From contig JALNXE010000028.1 in the NCBI GenBank assembly GCA_023230525.1, positions 1 through 46,809 of the forward strand: DNA of 46,809 nt, read 5' to 3'. The DNA comes from Desulfobulbaceae bacterium (lineage in GTDB: Bacteria > Desulfobacterota > Desulfobulbia > Desulfobulbales > SURF-16). A program made the translations under genes and the position numbers. Shown one piece after another: positions 38,513 through 45,658 of the stretch (position 1 is the first letter of the stretch; each line of letters begins with the position of its first letter). The notes under the pieces were generated by a model. It had not been told where the DNA came from, ran no database searches, and saw nothing but the letters and a program-made list of their open reading frames with translations.

Positions 38513-39331
38513 ATGGTTCCTGCTGAGGACGGGTCGGCTTTTTCCTTACAGTTAATGGAAAAATACCATTGTCTCGTGGCCGCGCTCAAAAGAGCAGGGC
38601 ATGGGACAGTGGCATTTTCCGGCGGCGTGGACAGCACCTTGCTGCTCAAGGCCGCCACCGCGGCCTATGGCGCGGATGCCATGGCTGTTTATCTGCGTTC
38701 CCCGCTTCAGAAGCCTCGGGTGCTGGAAGTAGTCAGGCAAAGCTGCCAAGAGCTGGGTTGCGCGCTGCGGATTATTGATGTTGATCCCTTGTCCTGGCCG
38801 GAATTTACGGCAAACGGTGATTTGCGCTGCTATCATTGCAAAAAGAAAATGTATAGCTGCTTGACGTCTCAGCTCCCTTCTGGGTATAAACTTTTAGACG
38901 GGACCAATATTGATGATCTCAAGCAGGATCGTCCCGGACTGCAGGCTGTCAGGGAGCTTCAGGCTCTGACCCCCCTGGTTGAGGCGGGTTTGTCGAAAGG
39001 GGAGATACGTTCCCTGTGCAGGGAATTTCAGCTTTGCTGCTGGAATCTCCCTTCGGAATCCTGTCTGGCTACCCGCATTGCACGCGGGTTGGCCATCACC
39101 CCGGAACTGTTGCGGGATGTGGCCCGCGGGGAAAATTTTCTCGAGGAGCGAGGTTTTTTCGGCTGCCGGGCAAGGCTTGATGGGAAATCCGTATTTATTG
39201 CGCTGTCTCAAGGAGATAGCAAGAAGTTTCTGGAAAACGGCTTGCGGGAAGAAGTGATAAATTTTTTCGCAAAACTCAATTATACCAAAGTTTTTCTTGA
39301 ACTTTCTGAGCGAGCGAGTATTTTGGGCTGA
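38513..39331 (+). CDS. larE: LarE-like ATP-dependent sulfur transferase (PP-loop protein)
   Basis: This 272-residue protein has the PP-loop SGGVDST (residues 36-42) that adenylates a carboxylate. 'DLRCYHCKKKMYSCL' and C184 in 'LPSESCLATRIARGLAITPE' match LarE. In L. plantarum LarE the corresponding Cys gives up its sulfur to the nickel-pincer cofactor. The extra CxxC could instead ligate an Fe-S cluster that carries sulfide, as in some LarE homologues. LarB and LarC are not in the window. The neighbour makes homocysteine, so a role in sulfur supply there is possible. The first 14 codons may be too many; an ATG at 38555 is an alternative. Confidence 0.83.
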   Translation: MVPAEDGSAFSLQLMEKYHCLVAALKRAGHGTVAFSGGVDSTLLLKAATAAYGADAMAVYLRSPLQKPRVLEVVRQSCQELGCALRIIDVDPLSWPEFTANGDLRCYHCKKKMYSCLTSQLPSGYKLLDGTNIDDLKQDRPGLQAVRELQALTPLVEAGLSKGEIRSLCREFQLCCWNLPSESCLATRIARGLAITPELLRDVARGENFLEERGFFGCRARLDGKSVFIALSQGDSKKFLENGLREEVINFFAKLNYTKVFLELSERASILG

Positions 39332-39371
39332 TATTGAGGTTTTTTTTGGGAAATACAGTGTTTTTTTTTGT

Positions 39372-39399
39372 TTGACAATCTAATAGTGTTTGGTTAAAT
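39372..39399 (+). promoter_or_regulatory. Promoter for the HU gene
   Basis: A perfect -35 TTGACA (39372-39377) precedes TTAAAT (39394-39399, four of six) with 16 bases between. It is the only promoter-like pair before the HU start, in an AT-rich stretch, giving a leader of about 50 bases. Confidence 0.45.
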
Positions 39400-39456
39400 C
39401 GGCACTAACGTTCGTGTTAGATTCATCTATTAAGTTATTCGTGAGGAGGAAGGAGT

Positions 39457-39729
39457 ATGAATAAGAGTGAGTTGGTTGAAAGCATGGCTTCTGCTGCGGG
39501 GATCAGCAAAGCCGCTGCGGAGAAGTCATTAACCGCTTTTCTTGATGCAGTGACTGATGCCCTGGCAAAAGGAGACAAAGTGACACTGGTTGGTTTTGGC
39601 ACTTTTTCTGTCTCCGCCCGTGCTGCACGGCAGGGTAGAAACCCCCAGACCGGTGCTACCATCAAGATTCCTTCAAGAAAGGTTGCACGGTTTAAAGCTG
39701 GAAGTAAACTTGCTGATGCTGTTAAATAA
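39457..39729 (+). CDS. HU family DNA-binding protein
   Basis: This 90-residue nucleoid protein is of standard length. 'MNKSELVESMASAAGISKAA' opens the helical dimerisation part. 'VTLVGFGTFSVSARAARQGR' and NPQTGATIKIPSRKVARFKAG carry the beta arm with the conserved GFGxF and the DNA-intercalating NPxTG proline. HU bends and bridges DNA, and the protein acts as a dimer. The ATG has a strong GGAGGAAGGAG in front. It is monocistronic, between larE and tRNA-Pro. Confidence 0.97.
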   Translation: MNKSELVESMASAAGISKAAAEKSLTAFLDAVTDALAKGDKVTLVGFGTFSVSARAARQGRNPQTGATIKIPSRKVARFKAGSKLADAVK

Positions 39730-39824
39730 GCCCGCTTGATGAAGTAGGCTGCGCCAATTCACATTTGATATATGCAACCGGGTACCACCGGTTCTGTTAT
39801 TCAGCAGGTCGTCATAAGTAATAC

Positions 39825-39867
39825 ATAAAGACGCGGAGAAATTTATTCGTTTTCTCCGCGTCTTTAT
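39825..39867. terminator. Perfect 17-bp dyad between HU and tRNA-Pro
   Basis: ATAAAGACGCGGAGAAA (39825-39841) is perfectly mirrored by TTTCTCCGCGTCTTTAT (39851-39867) around a 9-base loop. It follows HU by about 95 bases and precedes tRNA-Pro by 15. The T-rich right arm could serve as a terminator for HU. Confidence 0.6.
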
Positions 39868-39882
39868 TCTGTCTATCCGGGT

Positions 39883-39959
39883 CGGGACGTGGCTCAGTCT
39901 GGTAGAGCATAGCGTTCGGGACGCTAGGGTCGGAGGTTCAAATCCTCTCGTCCCGACCA
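39883..39959 (+). tRNA. tRNA-Pro (anticodon CGG)
   Basis: A full cloverleaf is seen. The acceptor arms are CGGGACG and CGTCCCG with discriminator A and encoded CCA at 39957-39959. The D arm is GCTCAGTCTGGTAGAGC. The anticodon arm TAGCG-TTCGGGA-CGCTA gives CGG (codon CCG). The T arm is GGAGG-TTCAAAT-CCTCT. The weak first pair C-G is normal for bacterial tRNA-Pro. Confidence 0.96.
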
Positions 39960-40257
39960 TCTAAAAAATCAAATTGTTAGCACTGTTTCTGTGGGTAAGG
40001 AATATTTGCTGCCTTTGGTTAATCTATTAGCCAAGAGTACCAGGCTGTTCTCTGATAAATCCTCACTGCTCCCCTTTTCCTCAGCCGGTTCGGTTCCGCT
40101 TGTTTCACTGAAGTCTCAAGAGTATAATATCCATCATTATTAATTATTTTTTTTCTGAGTGGAGGCGGTGAGATAGCTTTCAGATTGTAACGCCATCGGG
40201 GCCATTGCCATCGCTCAGGTGTCGGACGGCGCTCTGGGGAAATCTTCAGAAATCATT

Positions 40258-40401
40258 ATGTCCATCCGGAAAAAAGTTCTGCAGCCAGCCAGCGATTCCC
40301 AGACCTGCCAGACCAGGCAGTCCCTCCAGTCTGCTATTAACCAGGCGTTGTCCGAGCGCAGCAACATTTCCGGCAAGGATAAGGGCAGAGCGTTATCATG
40401 A
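40258..40401 (+). CDS. Possible 47-residue small protein coupled to a histidine kinase
   Basis: The frame starts at the ATG at 40258 (or a GTG at 40219) and ends with a TGA that overlaps the next gene's ATG as ATGA. That is the usual layout of coupled genes and is the main support. The product, which begins 'MSIRKKVLQPASDSQTCQTR', is hydrophilic, with a basic N-terminus and a Gln/Ser-rich middle. No homologue was recognised, and it could be a leader frame. The ribosome-binding site is weak. Confidence 0.3.
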   Translation: MSIRKKVLQPASDSQTCQTRQSLQSAINQALSERSNISGKDKGRALS

Positions 40402-41507
40402 CAGGAGAGCGTCGCATCAAGCTTCTGCAGCAGATTGACCTTTTTTCCTCGTTTTCAGCCGCGGATCTGCAAGCTTTTGCCTTCAGCATGGAAGAGGTGC
40501 ATTGTCAGCCTGGAGACATTCTGCTCTGCGAGGGAACGGAGGGGGAGGATTTTTTTGTGCTGCTGCAGGGTAAACTGCTGGTTTATAAGGACAAAAGAAT
40601 TCTGGCTGAAATCATTCCGGTGGATTACGTGGGGGAAATGGCCATTATCGAAGAAAAACCCCGTTCCGCCACCGTCAAAGCCAGTGAACAGAGTCTGCTG
40701 CTCAGGGTGCCGGCCCGGCTTTTCAAGGGATTGCTGATGAACAACCCGCAGACACTGCTGCCGATTTTGAAGATTCTCAGTCATCGTCTCAGGAAGGACA
40801 ACGAGGTAATTGCCCGGGAGTTTGAGCAGATCAATATCCTGGTGCATGACATGAAGAATCTTCTCTCCCTTTTCCTTTTTCTTGATAATTTCCCGGTGGA
40901 AAAGGGCTCAAGCCAGGAAAAATATATCCGCTACATGAAGATGGCCCGCAATCATATCGCCGCCTTGGTGGAGCAGGCCCTTGCCAGCGTGAAAAATCTT
41001 GTCGTGCCGGAAGGTTTCGTGCGTAACTCGCTGCCGGAGCTGATTAACGAGATGCGGGAATCTGATTTTGTCACCCAGTCCGATCTGCAGGATAAGCGCA
41101 TCATCGTCACCCTGGCGGACGATTTGCCGGAATTCTATTTTTCAAAACTGCAGATCCGGCTGGTGCTGCTGAATCTGCTGATCAATGCCGCCCAGGCGAG
41201 CAATCCCGGCGCGCAAATCGAGCTGAGCGCCGCTTTCTCCGGCGATCGCATCAGCATTGAGGTGAAAGATTATGGCCGAGGGATTGCTGAAGCAGTGGCG
41301 GGCAGGATATTTGATGCCCATTTTACCACCAAGCCCTCGGGCAACGGTCTGGGGCTTCTTTCCTGCAAACAGATTGTGGAAAAAAAACATGGTGGCAGCA
41401 TCACCTTTGTCAGCAAGCCGGATCAGGGCACGACCTTTACCGTTTCTCTGCCGCTTTGCGGGGATGGCCCTGCTGTTCCTCTGCAGCAGACTGTGCGGGT
41501 TCATTAA
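40398..41507 (+). CDS. Soluble histidine kinase with cyclic-nucleotide-binding sensor domain
   Basis: This 369-residue cytoplasmic protein has no membrane span. Residues about 10-120 are a cNMP-binding (CAP-like) domain: 'CQPGDILLCEGTEGEDFFVL' and 'EMAIIEEKPRSATVKAS', with the phosphate-binding cassette's Glu and Arg present. The dimerisation and phosphorylation helix contains VHDMKN (probable phospho-His) instead of the canonical HExxNPL box. The ATPase domain has an N box (NLLINAAQASN), a G1-like DYGRGI, an F-box-like HFTTKPSG and G2 'GNGLGLLSCKQIV'. The direct CNB-kinase join links a nucleotide signal to phosphotransfer. It has no adjacent response regulator. Confidence 0.88.
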   Translation: MTGERRIKLLQQIDLFSSFSAADLQAFAFSMEEVHCQPGDILLCEGTEGEDFFVLLQGKLLVYKDKRILAEIIPVDYVGEMAIIEEKPRSATVKASEQSLLLRVPARLFKGLLMNNPQTLLPILKILSHRLRKDNEVIAREFEQINILVHDMKNLLSLFLFLDNFPVEKGSSQEKYIRYMKMARNHIAALVEQALASVKNLVVPEGFVRNSLPELINEMRESDFVTQSDLQDKRIIVTLADDLPEFYFSKLQIRLVLLNLLINAAQASNPGAQIELSAAFSGDRISIEVKDYGRGIAEAVAGRIFDAHFTTKPSGNGLGLLSCKQIVEKKHGGSITFVSKPDQGTTFTVSLPLCGDGPAVPLQQTVRVH

Positions 41508-41533
41508 TAAATATATTGAAAAGGAGAGGAAGG

Positions 41534-42103
41534 ATGAAAACCGGTCAAAAGAGTTTTTCCGCCATCATTATGCTGTTTTTCCTATTATTGTCCGCTGTTG
41601 TTGTCAGTGGCCCGGGCGTGGCCTTTGCCGCCTCAGCCGAAGAGATCAATATCGGGGTGAACGGCACCCTGAAGCGCTTTACGACCGAGATAACCGGTGG
41701 TGAAGAATTTCTGCAAAAGGCGGCGGGGGTGCTGGTTTTTCCAAGCGTTATCAAGGCGGGGATCGGCGTTGGCGGCGAGTATGGAGAAGGGGCGCTGCGC
41801 ATAGGCGGCAAGACGGTGGAGTTTTACAATACAGCCGCCGCCTCCATCGGTTTTCAGCTGGGGGCGCAGTCCAAATCCATCGTGGTGGTTTTTTTAACCC
41901 AGCAGGCCCTGCAGGACTTCCGCAGGAGCGAGGGTTGGAAGGCAGGGGTTGACGGATCAGTGGCGCTGGTGAAATGGGGAGTGGGTGAGGACATCAACAC
42001 CATTGATATCAAGGATCCCATTGTCGGCTTTGTCTTCAGCAATAAGGGCCTGATGTATAATCTGACCATTGAGGGTTCGAAATTCACCAAGATCGCGCGG
42101 TAG
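41534..42103 (+). CDS. Secreted SYLF (Ysc84-like) domain protein
   Basis: This 189-residue protein begins at the ATG at 41534, which has GGAGAGGAAGG in front; a longer frame upstream is ignored. A signal peptide is clear ('FSAIIMLFFLLLSAVVVS', cleavage near AFA-AS). The mature part shows the SYLF pattern: 'AAGVLVFPSVIKAGIGVGGE', 'YGEGALRIGGKTVEFYNTAA', 'ASIGFQLGAQSKSIVVVFLT' and 'DPIVGFVFSNKGLMYNLTIE'. SYLF domains bind phosphoinositides in eukaryotes. Bacterial periplasmic members have no proven role but are common. It sits between a sensor kinase and purine salvage genes. Confidence 0.92.
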   Translation: MKTGQKSFSAIIMLFFLLLSAVVVSGPGVAFAASAEEINIGVNGTLKRFTTEITGGEEFLQKAAGVLVFPSVIKAGIGVGGEYGEGALRIGGKTVEFYNTAAASIGFQLGAQSKSIVVVFLTQQALQDFRRSEGWKAGVDGSVALVKWGVGEDINTIDIKDPIVGFVFSNKGLMYNLTIEGSKFTKIAR

Positions 42104-42107
42104 GAAA

Positions 42108-42944
42108 ATGAAGCAAGCTGCGGAAGATTTCCAAAATGAGGTGGAGACAACGGTCTCCTTTCTGCGGGAGAGGTGCGGCGAGAGGCCTGAGATCATTCTG
42201 GTGCTCGGCACCGGTCTGGGCGGCATTGCGGAAAAAATAGAAAACGCCCTCTGTCTGCCCTATGAAATGATCCCGCATTTCCCCAGATCCACGGTTACCA
42301 GTCATGCCGGCAATCTGATCTTCGGCATCCTGGGCAACAAAAGGGTGGCTGCGCTGCAGGGGCGATTCCATTACTATGAAGGCTATTCCACCCGGGAGTT
42401 GACTTTCCCGGTCAGGGTGCTGTCCCTGCTGGGTGCCCGGCTGCTGCTGGTTACCAATGCCGCGGGCGGCCTCAACCCCGCCTATGCGCCGGGCACACTG
42501 ATGATCATCAGCGATCATCTTAATTTCATCCCGGATAATCCGTTGCGCGGGCCGAATGTGGATGACTGGGGGCCGCGGTTCCCGGACTGCTCCCGGGTTT
42601 ATGATCCGGATCTGATCGCTCTGGCCATTGACTGCGCCAGCAGACACAATATCGCCAAGGTGGTGGCCGGCACCTATGTGGCCATTCCCGGGCCGAGCCT
42701 GGAGACCCCCGCCGAAACACGGTTTCTCCGCATGTGCGGGGCGGATGCGGTGGGCATGTCCACGGTGCCGGAGGTGATTGTGGCGGTCCATGCGGGGTTG
42801 CGGGTGCTCGGCATCTCCATGGTAGCCAATGTCAACGACCCGGATAATTTCCAGCCCATCCGCTTTGAGGAGATTCTGGAACAGGCCGGCCAGGCGGAGG
42901 GTACCTTTGTGCAGCTGGTGATGGCTGTGCTCAGAAATCTTTGA
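42108..42944 (+). CDS. Purine-nucleoside phosphorylase (trimeric type)
   Basis: This 278-residue phosphorylase starts at the ATG at 42108. Phosphate-site motifs 'GTGLGGIAEKI', 'TSHAGNLIFGILGNKRVAAL' and QGRFHYYEGYS are typical of the trimeric (human-like) PNP/MTAP family. 'VTNAAGGLNPAYAPGTLMII', 'GPRFPDCSRVYDPDL' and 'GTYVAIPGPSLETPAETRFL' (Glu of the base pocket) complete the set. The MTA/SAH deaminase follows on the same strand. Together they could convert 5'-methylthioadenosine to methylthioinosine and then to hypoxanthine plus methylthioribose-1-phosphate. The substrate cannot be fixed by eye. Confidence 0.93.
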   Translation: MKQAAEDFQNEVETTVSFLRERCGERPEIILVLGTGLGGIAEKIENALCLPYEMIPHFPRSTVTSHAGNLIFGILGNKRVAALQGRFHYYEGYSTRELTFPVRVLSLLGARLLLVTNAAGGLNPAYAPGTLMIISDHLNFIPDNPLRGPNVDDWGPRFPDCSRVYDPDLIALAIDCASRHNIAKVVAGTYVAIPGPSLETPAETRFLRMCGADAVGMSTVPEVIVAVHAGLRVLGISMVANVNDPDNFQPIRFEEILEQAGQAEGTFVQLVMAVLRNL

Positions 42945-43054
42945 CCTGCATGGTAATTGGCGGATGATAGGTGACCCCAGGGGCTGCCCGCCGGTGATGA
43001 TTGCCGGACCCAGTCCTGGCGGATGAGGATATTTTTACAGCGGATGACAGTGTG

Positions 43055-44383
43055 ATGAGTGAGGGAAAAAATAACAGATGTGATGTGCTGCTGCTTGGCA
43101 CCGTGGTGACCATGGACCGCGATCATACCATTATCGAGGACGGGGCGGTGGCGGTCTGCGGCGCAACCATTGCCGCGGTGGGGCCGGCCCGCGAGCTGCG
43201 GCAGCAGTACCAGGCGGCTGAGACGCTCACCCTGCCCAAGGCGCTGATCATGCCGGGGCTGGTCAATGTGCACACCCACGCCGCCATGTCCTGCATGCGG
43301 GGGCTGGCCGATGACCTGCCGCTCATGACCTGGCTGCAGGACCATATCTTTCCCGTGGAGGGGAGACTCACCGGCGAGATGGTCTATCACGCCTCGCTGC
43401 TTTCCATGGTGGAGATGATCAAATCCGGCACCACCAGTTTCTGCGATATGTATCTTTTTGCCGATGATGTGGCCCGGGCCGCGGACAGAAGCGGCATGCG
43501 GGCCTGGGTGGGCGAGGTGCTCTATGATTTCCCCTCGCCCAATTACGGGGAGCTGGCCGCAGGCTTTGCCTATGTGGAGGAGCTGGCGCAGCGCTACCAG
43601 GACCATCCCCTGGTCAACATCACCATGGACCCCCATTCCGTTTATACCTGCGCCCCTGACCTGCTGGTAGCGCTCAAGGAAAAGGCGCTGGCCCATGACT
43701 GCCCCTACGTCATTCATCTCTCGGAAACAGCAGACGAGGTGGAAACGGTGCGCAAGCGCTATGGGAAAACCCCGGTCAACCATCTGGAGGCCCTGGGGCT
43801 GCTTGATGAACGCGTCATAGCCGATCACTGCGTCATGCTGTCAGTCGAGGAGATCGCCCTGCTGGGCCAGCGGCAGGTGAAGGTGGCCCATTGTCCGGAA
43901 AGCAACATGAAACTCGCCTCAGGGGTCGCCCCGGTGCCGGAGCTGCTGGCAGCCGGCGTGACGGTGGGGCTCGGCACGGACGGCAGCGCCAGCAACAACA
44001 ATGTTGACCTGTTTGCCGAAATGGATATGGCGGCCAAGCTGCATAAGGTGCACCGTCTTGATCCCACGGTGATGACCGCCCGGGAAACCCTGCACATGGC
44101 CACCATGGGCGGGGCCCGGGTGCTCGGCGCCCACCGGCAGATCGGCAGCCTGGAGCCGGGCAAGATGGCGGACATGATTGTCCTTGATCTTGACCAGCCC
44201 CATCTCACCCCCATGTACAATATCGCCTCACACCTGGTTTATGCGGCCAAGGGCAGTGACGTGGTTCATTCGCTGATCAACGGCAAGGTCGTCATGCGTG
44301 ACGGGCAGCTGACGGCGCTTGATGAGAAACAGATCATCGCCAGGGTCAATGAGATGACCCGCCTGGTGGCCGGTAGGGGCTGA
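43055..44383 (+). CDS. mtaD: 5-methylthioadenosine/S-adenosylhomocysteine deaminase
   Basis: This 442-residue amidohydrolase is counted from the ATG at 43055; a start 18 codons upstream is possible. The metal-binding HxH is in 'MPGLVNVHTHAAMSCMRGLA'. 'PYVIHLSETADEVETV' gives a third His, 'ERVIADHCVMLSVEEIALLG' a fourth, and 'GLGTDGSASNNNVDLFAEM' the catalytic Asp. These match the MTA/SAH/guanine deaminase branch. It turns MTA or SAH into inosine derivatives and thus recycles toxic by-products of SAM use. It works with the upstream phosphorylase. Confidence 0.93.
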   Translation: MSEGKNNRCDVLLLGTVVTMDRDHTIIEDGAVAVCGATIAAVGPARELRQQYQAAETLTLPKALIMPGLVNVHTHAAMSCMRGLADDLPLMTWLQDHIFPVEGRLTGEMVYHASLLSMVEMIKSGTTSFCDMYLFADDVARAADRSGMRAWVGEVLYDFPSPNYGELAAGFAYVEELAQRYQDHPLVNITMDPHSVYTCAPDLLVALKEKALAHDCPYVIHLSETADEVETVRKRYGKTPVNHLEALGLLDERVIADHCVMLSVEEIALLGQRQVKVAHCPESNMKLASGVAPVPELLAAGVTVGLGTDGSASNNNVDLFAEMDMAAKLHKVHRLDPTVMTARETLHMATMGGARVLGAHRQIGSLEPGKMADMIVLDLDQPHLTPMYNIASHLVYAAKGSDVVHSLINGKVVMRDGQLTALDEKQIIARVNEMTRLVAGRG

Positions 44384-44467
44384 TTTTTTTCTTTGCGGTC
44401 TGTAATGCTTTGGGTTATGTAGTAACTTATGGTAAATTGTACTTGCAATTAACAGGAGAGGCTCGCT

Positions 44468-44659
44468 ATGTTTGGACTCGGCATGCCGGAATTGATTATC
44501 ATTCTGGTTATCATAGTAATCATTTTCGGGGCGGGCAAGCTGCCGGAGATCGGCTCAGGCATCGGCAAGGGCATCAAGAACTTCAAGAATGCCACCAAGG
44601 ATGGAGACGACAAGAAAAAACTGGACGAGGCCGACAAGGATACGAATAAGGATAGTTGA
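44468..44659 (+). CDS. tatA: TatA/E family Sec-independent translocase subunit
   Basis: This 63-residue protein has the N-terminal 'MFGLGMPELIIILVIIVIIF' membrane helix, the hinge GxGKLPEIG, and an amphipathic helix 'GIGKGIKNFKNATKDGDDKK', followed by an acidic-basic tail. TatA forms the pore of the twin-arginine export pathway for folded, often cofactor-bearing proteins. AGGAGAGG lies in front of the ATG. A second paralogue follows at 44742. TatB and TatC are not in the window. Confidence 0.94.
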   Translation: MFGLGMPELIIILVIIVIIFGAGKLPEIGSGIGKGIKNFKNATKDGDDKKKLDEADKDTNKDS

Positions 44660-44741
44660 GCAGGTTTTGCATCACCGTCTCCGGTGAATATGATCATCCG
44701 CAGACGGTGATTGGCATAATAGTCAGCAAGGAGGTTAAACA

Positions 44742-44972
44742 ATGTTTGGACTGGGAACGCCGGAACTTATTGTCATTCTGGGAATAGCCTTTCTCGTTTT
44801 CGGCGGCAAGAAGCTGCCGGAGATCGGGGCCGGACTCGGCAAGGGGATTTCTTCCTTTAAAAGAGGACTCAAGGAGGCGGAAGAAAGTGTCCCTGGTGTC
44901 AAAGAGGTGACCGCTCTCAAGGAAGAGGTTGATAAGGTGAAAGATATCGGTAATGTCCTGAAAAAGGCCTGA
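44742..44972 (+). CDS. tatA: Second TatA/E family translocase subunit
   Basis: This 76-residue protein is closely similar to the previous one (MFGLGTPELIVILGIAFLVF, then GGKKLPEIGAGLGKGISSFK). The helix lacks the string of Ile seen in the neighbour and the C-terminal part is longer and acidic ('RGLKEAEESVPGVKEVTALK'), as in some TatB-like partners, but the short length keeps it in TatA/E. AAGGAGG is well placed. Tandem TatA genes are common in Desulfobacterota and may suit different substrates. Confidence 0.93.
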   Translation: MFGLGTPELIVILGIAFLVFGGKKLPEIGAGLGKGISSFKRGLKEAEESVPGVKEVTALKEEVDKVKDIGNVLKKA

Positions 44973-45010
44973 TATATATATTCCCCGATCCGGGGAAGCG
45001 TTTTGCCAAT

Positions 45011-45049
45011 AAAGGGGAACAGCGGCGAGCAGCCCGCCTGTTCCCCTTT
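45011..45049 (+). terminator. Rho-independent terminator after the tat genes
   Basis: AAAGGGGAACAG (45011-45022) pairs perfectly with CTGTTCCCCTTT (45038-45049) around a GC-rich loop. TTTTCATTTTG follows. The stem is 12 pairs long and lies 38 bases after the second tatA stop. Confidence 0.8.
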
Positions 45050-45181
45050 TCATTTTGTGCCTGCCCAGCAACTTCCCGAAATCTGTTGACCCGGAAATGG
45101 GCAAGTTCAGAACTCCTGATGTCGTGACGCAATTTCAATAGGTTATGCCACCATCAGGGATTCTGTCCTGTTACCAGTTTA

Positions 45182-45328
45182 AGTGTCTAAAATACTTGAA
45201 GTACTTAAAGTGCCCTTGTGCCCCCTGAGGGTATAAAGTTAAAGGAGTTATCTGATCAGAAAGTACCGCAACTTTAAGTACTCTATACCCGCAAGGGGCA
45301 CAAGGGTATTTCAAGTACTTTAGGCACT
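45182..45328. repeat. Large imperfect palindrome, family C repeat
   Basis: The arm at 45182-45235 (AGTGTCTAAAATACTTGAA, then CCCTTGTGCCCCCTGAGGGT, then ATA) is mirrored at 45284-45328 by TATACCCGCAAGGGGCACAA and then GGGTATTTCAAGTACTTTAG and GCACT. About 45 bases pair; a 9-10-base block is extra in the left arm. It shares the CTAAAGT/ACTTGAA word with 29377-29413. A MITE-like or structured intergenic repeat is likely. It contains no gene. Confidence 0.65.
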
Positions 45329-45658
45329 CTTCTCGAATCGCAATCCTGGTATCAAAGTAAAATCTGCCGAGATCAGGTTATCTGAACTTTCACAATCCGT
45401 CTGAGGATTCTTTTTTCTTCTCCCGTTAATCCTTTGGAATATTTGAATTTGTATTCAGGTGCGACAATTTGCCACATTGCCAATGGGTGATGATGCTGTT
45501 AGGTAATTGCTATTATTTGACAGGGAGTGATTGCCTATCCTCTTGCAGTTCCAGGGAAATATCAGCACCGGGGATTGTGGCGGAACAGGCGGACCTGATT
45601 TTCTGATATCATCAACAGGTAACGGTCTCCCGCCCGTTACCGGAAGGGGAGGTGAACA
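45329..45658. other. Intergenic region before the NosL-barrel gene
   Basis: No gene is seen. A weak terminator-like hairpin AATCC...GGATT followed by CTTTTTTCTT occurs at 45394-45419. The 3' part leads to a strong ribosome-binding site, AGGGGAGGTG, at 45645-45654. Confidence 0.4.

Noticed and set aside
44660..44741. A hairpin between the two tatA genes as a terminator
   Set aside because: There is no strong GC stem with a T tract. The two genes appear co-transcribed, and the good terminator lies after the second.
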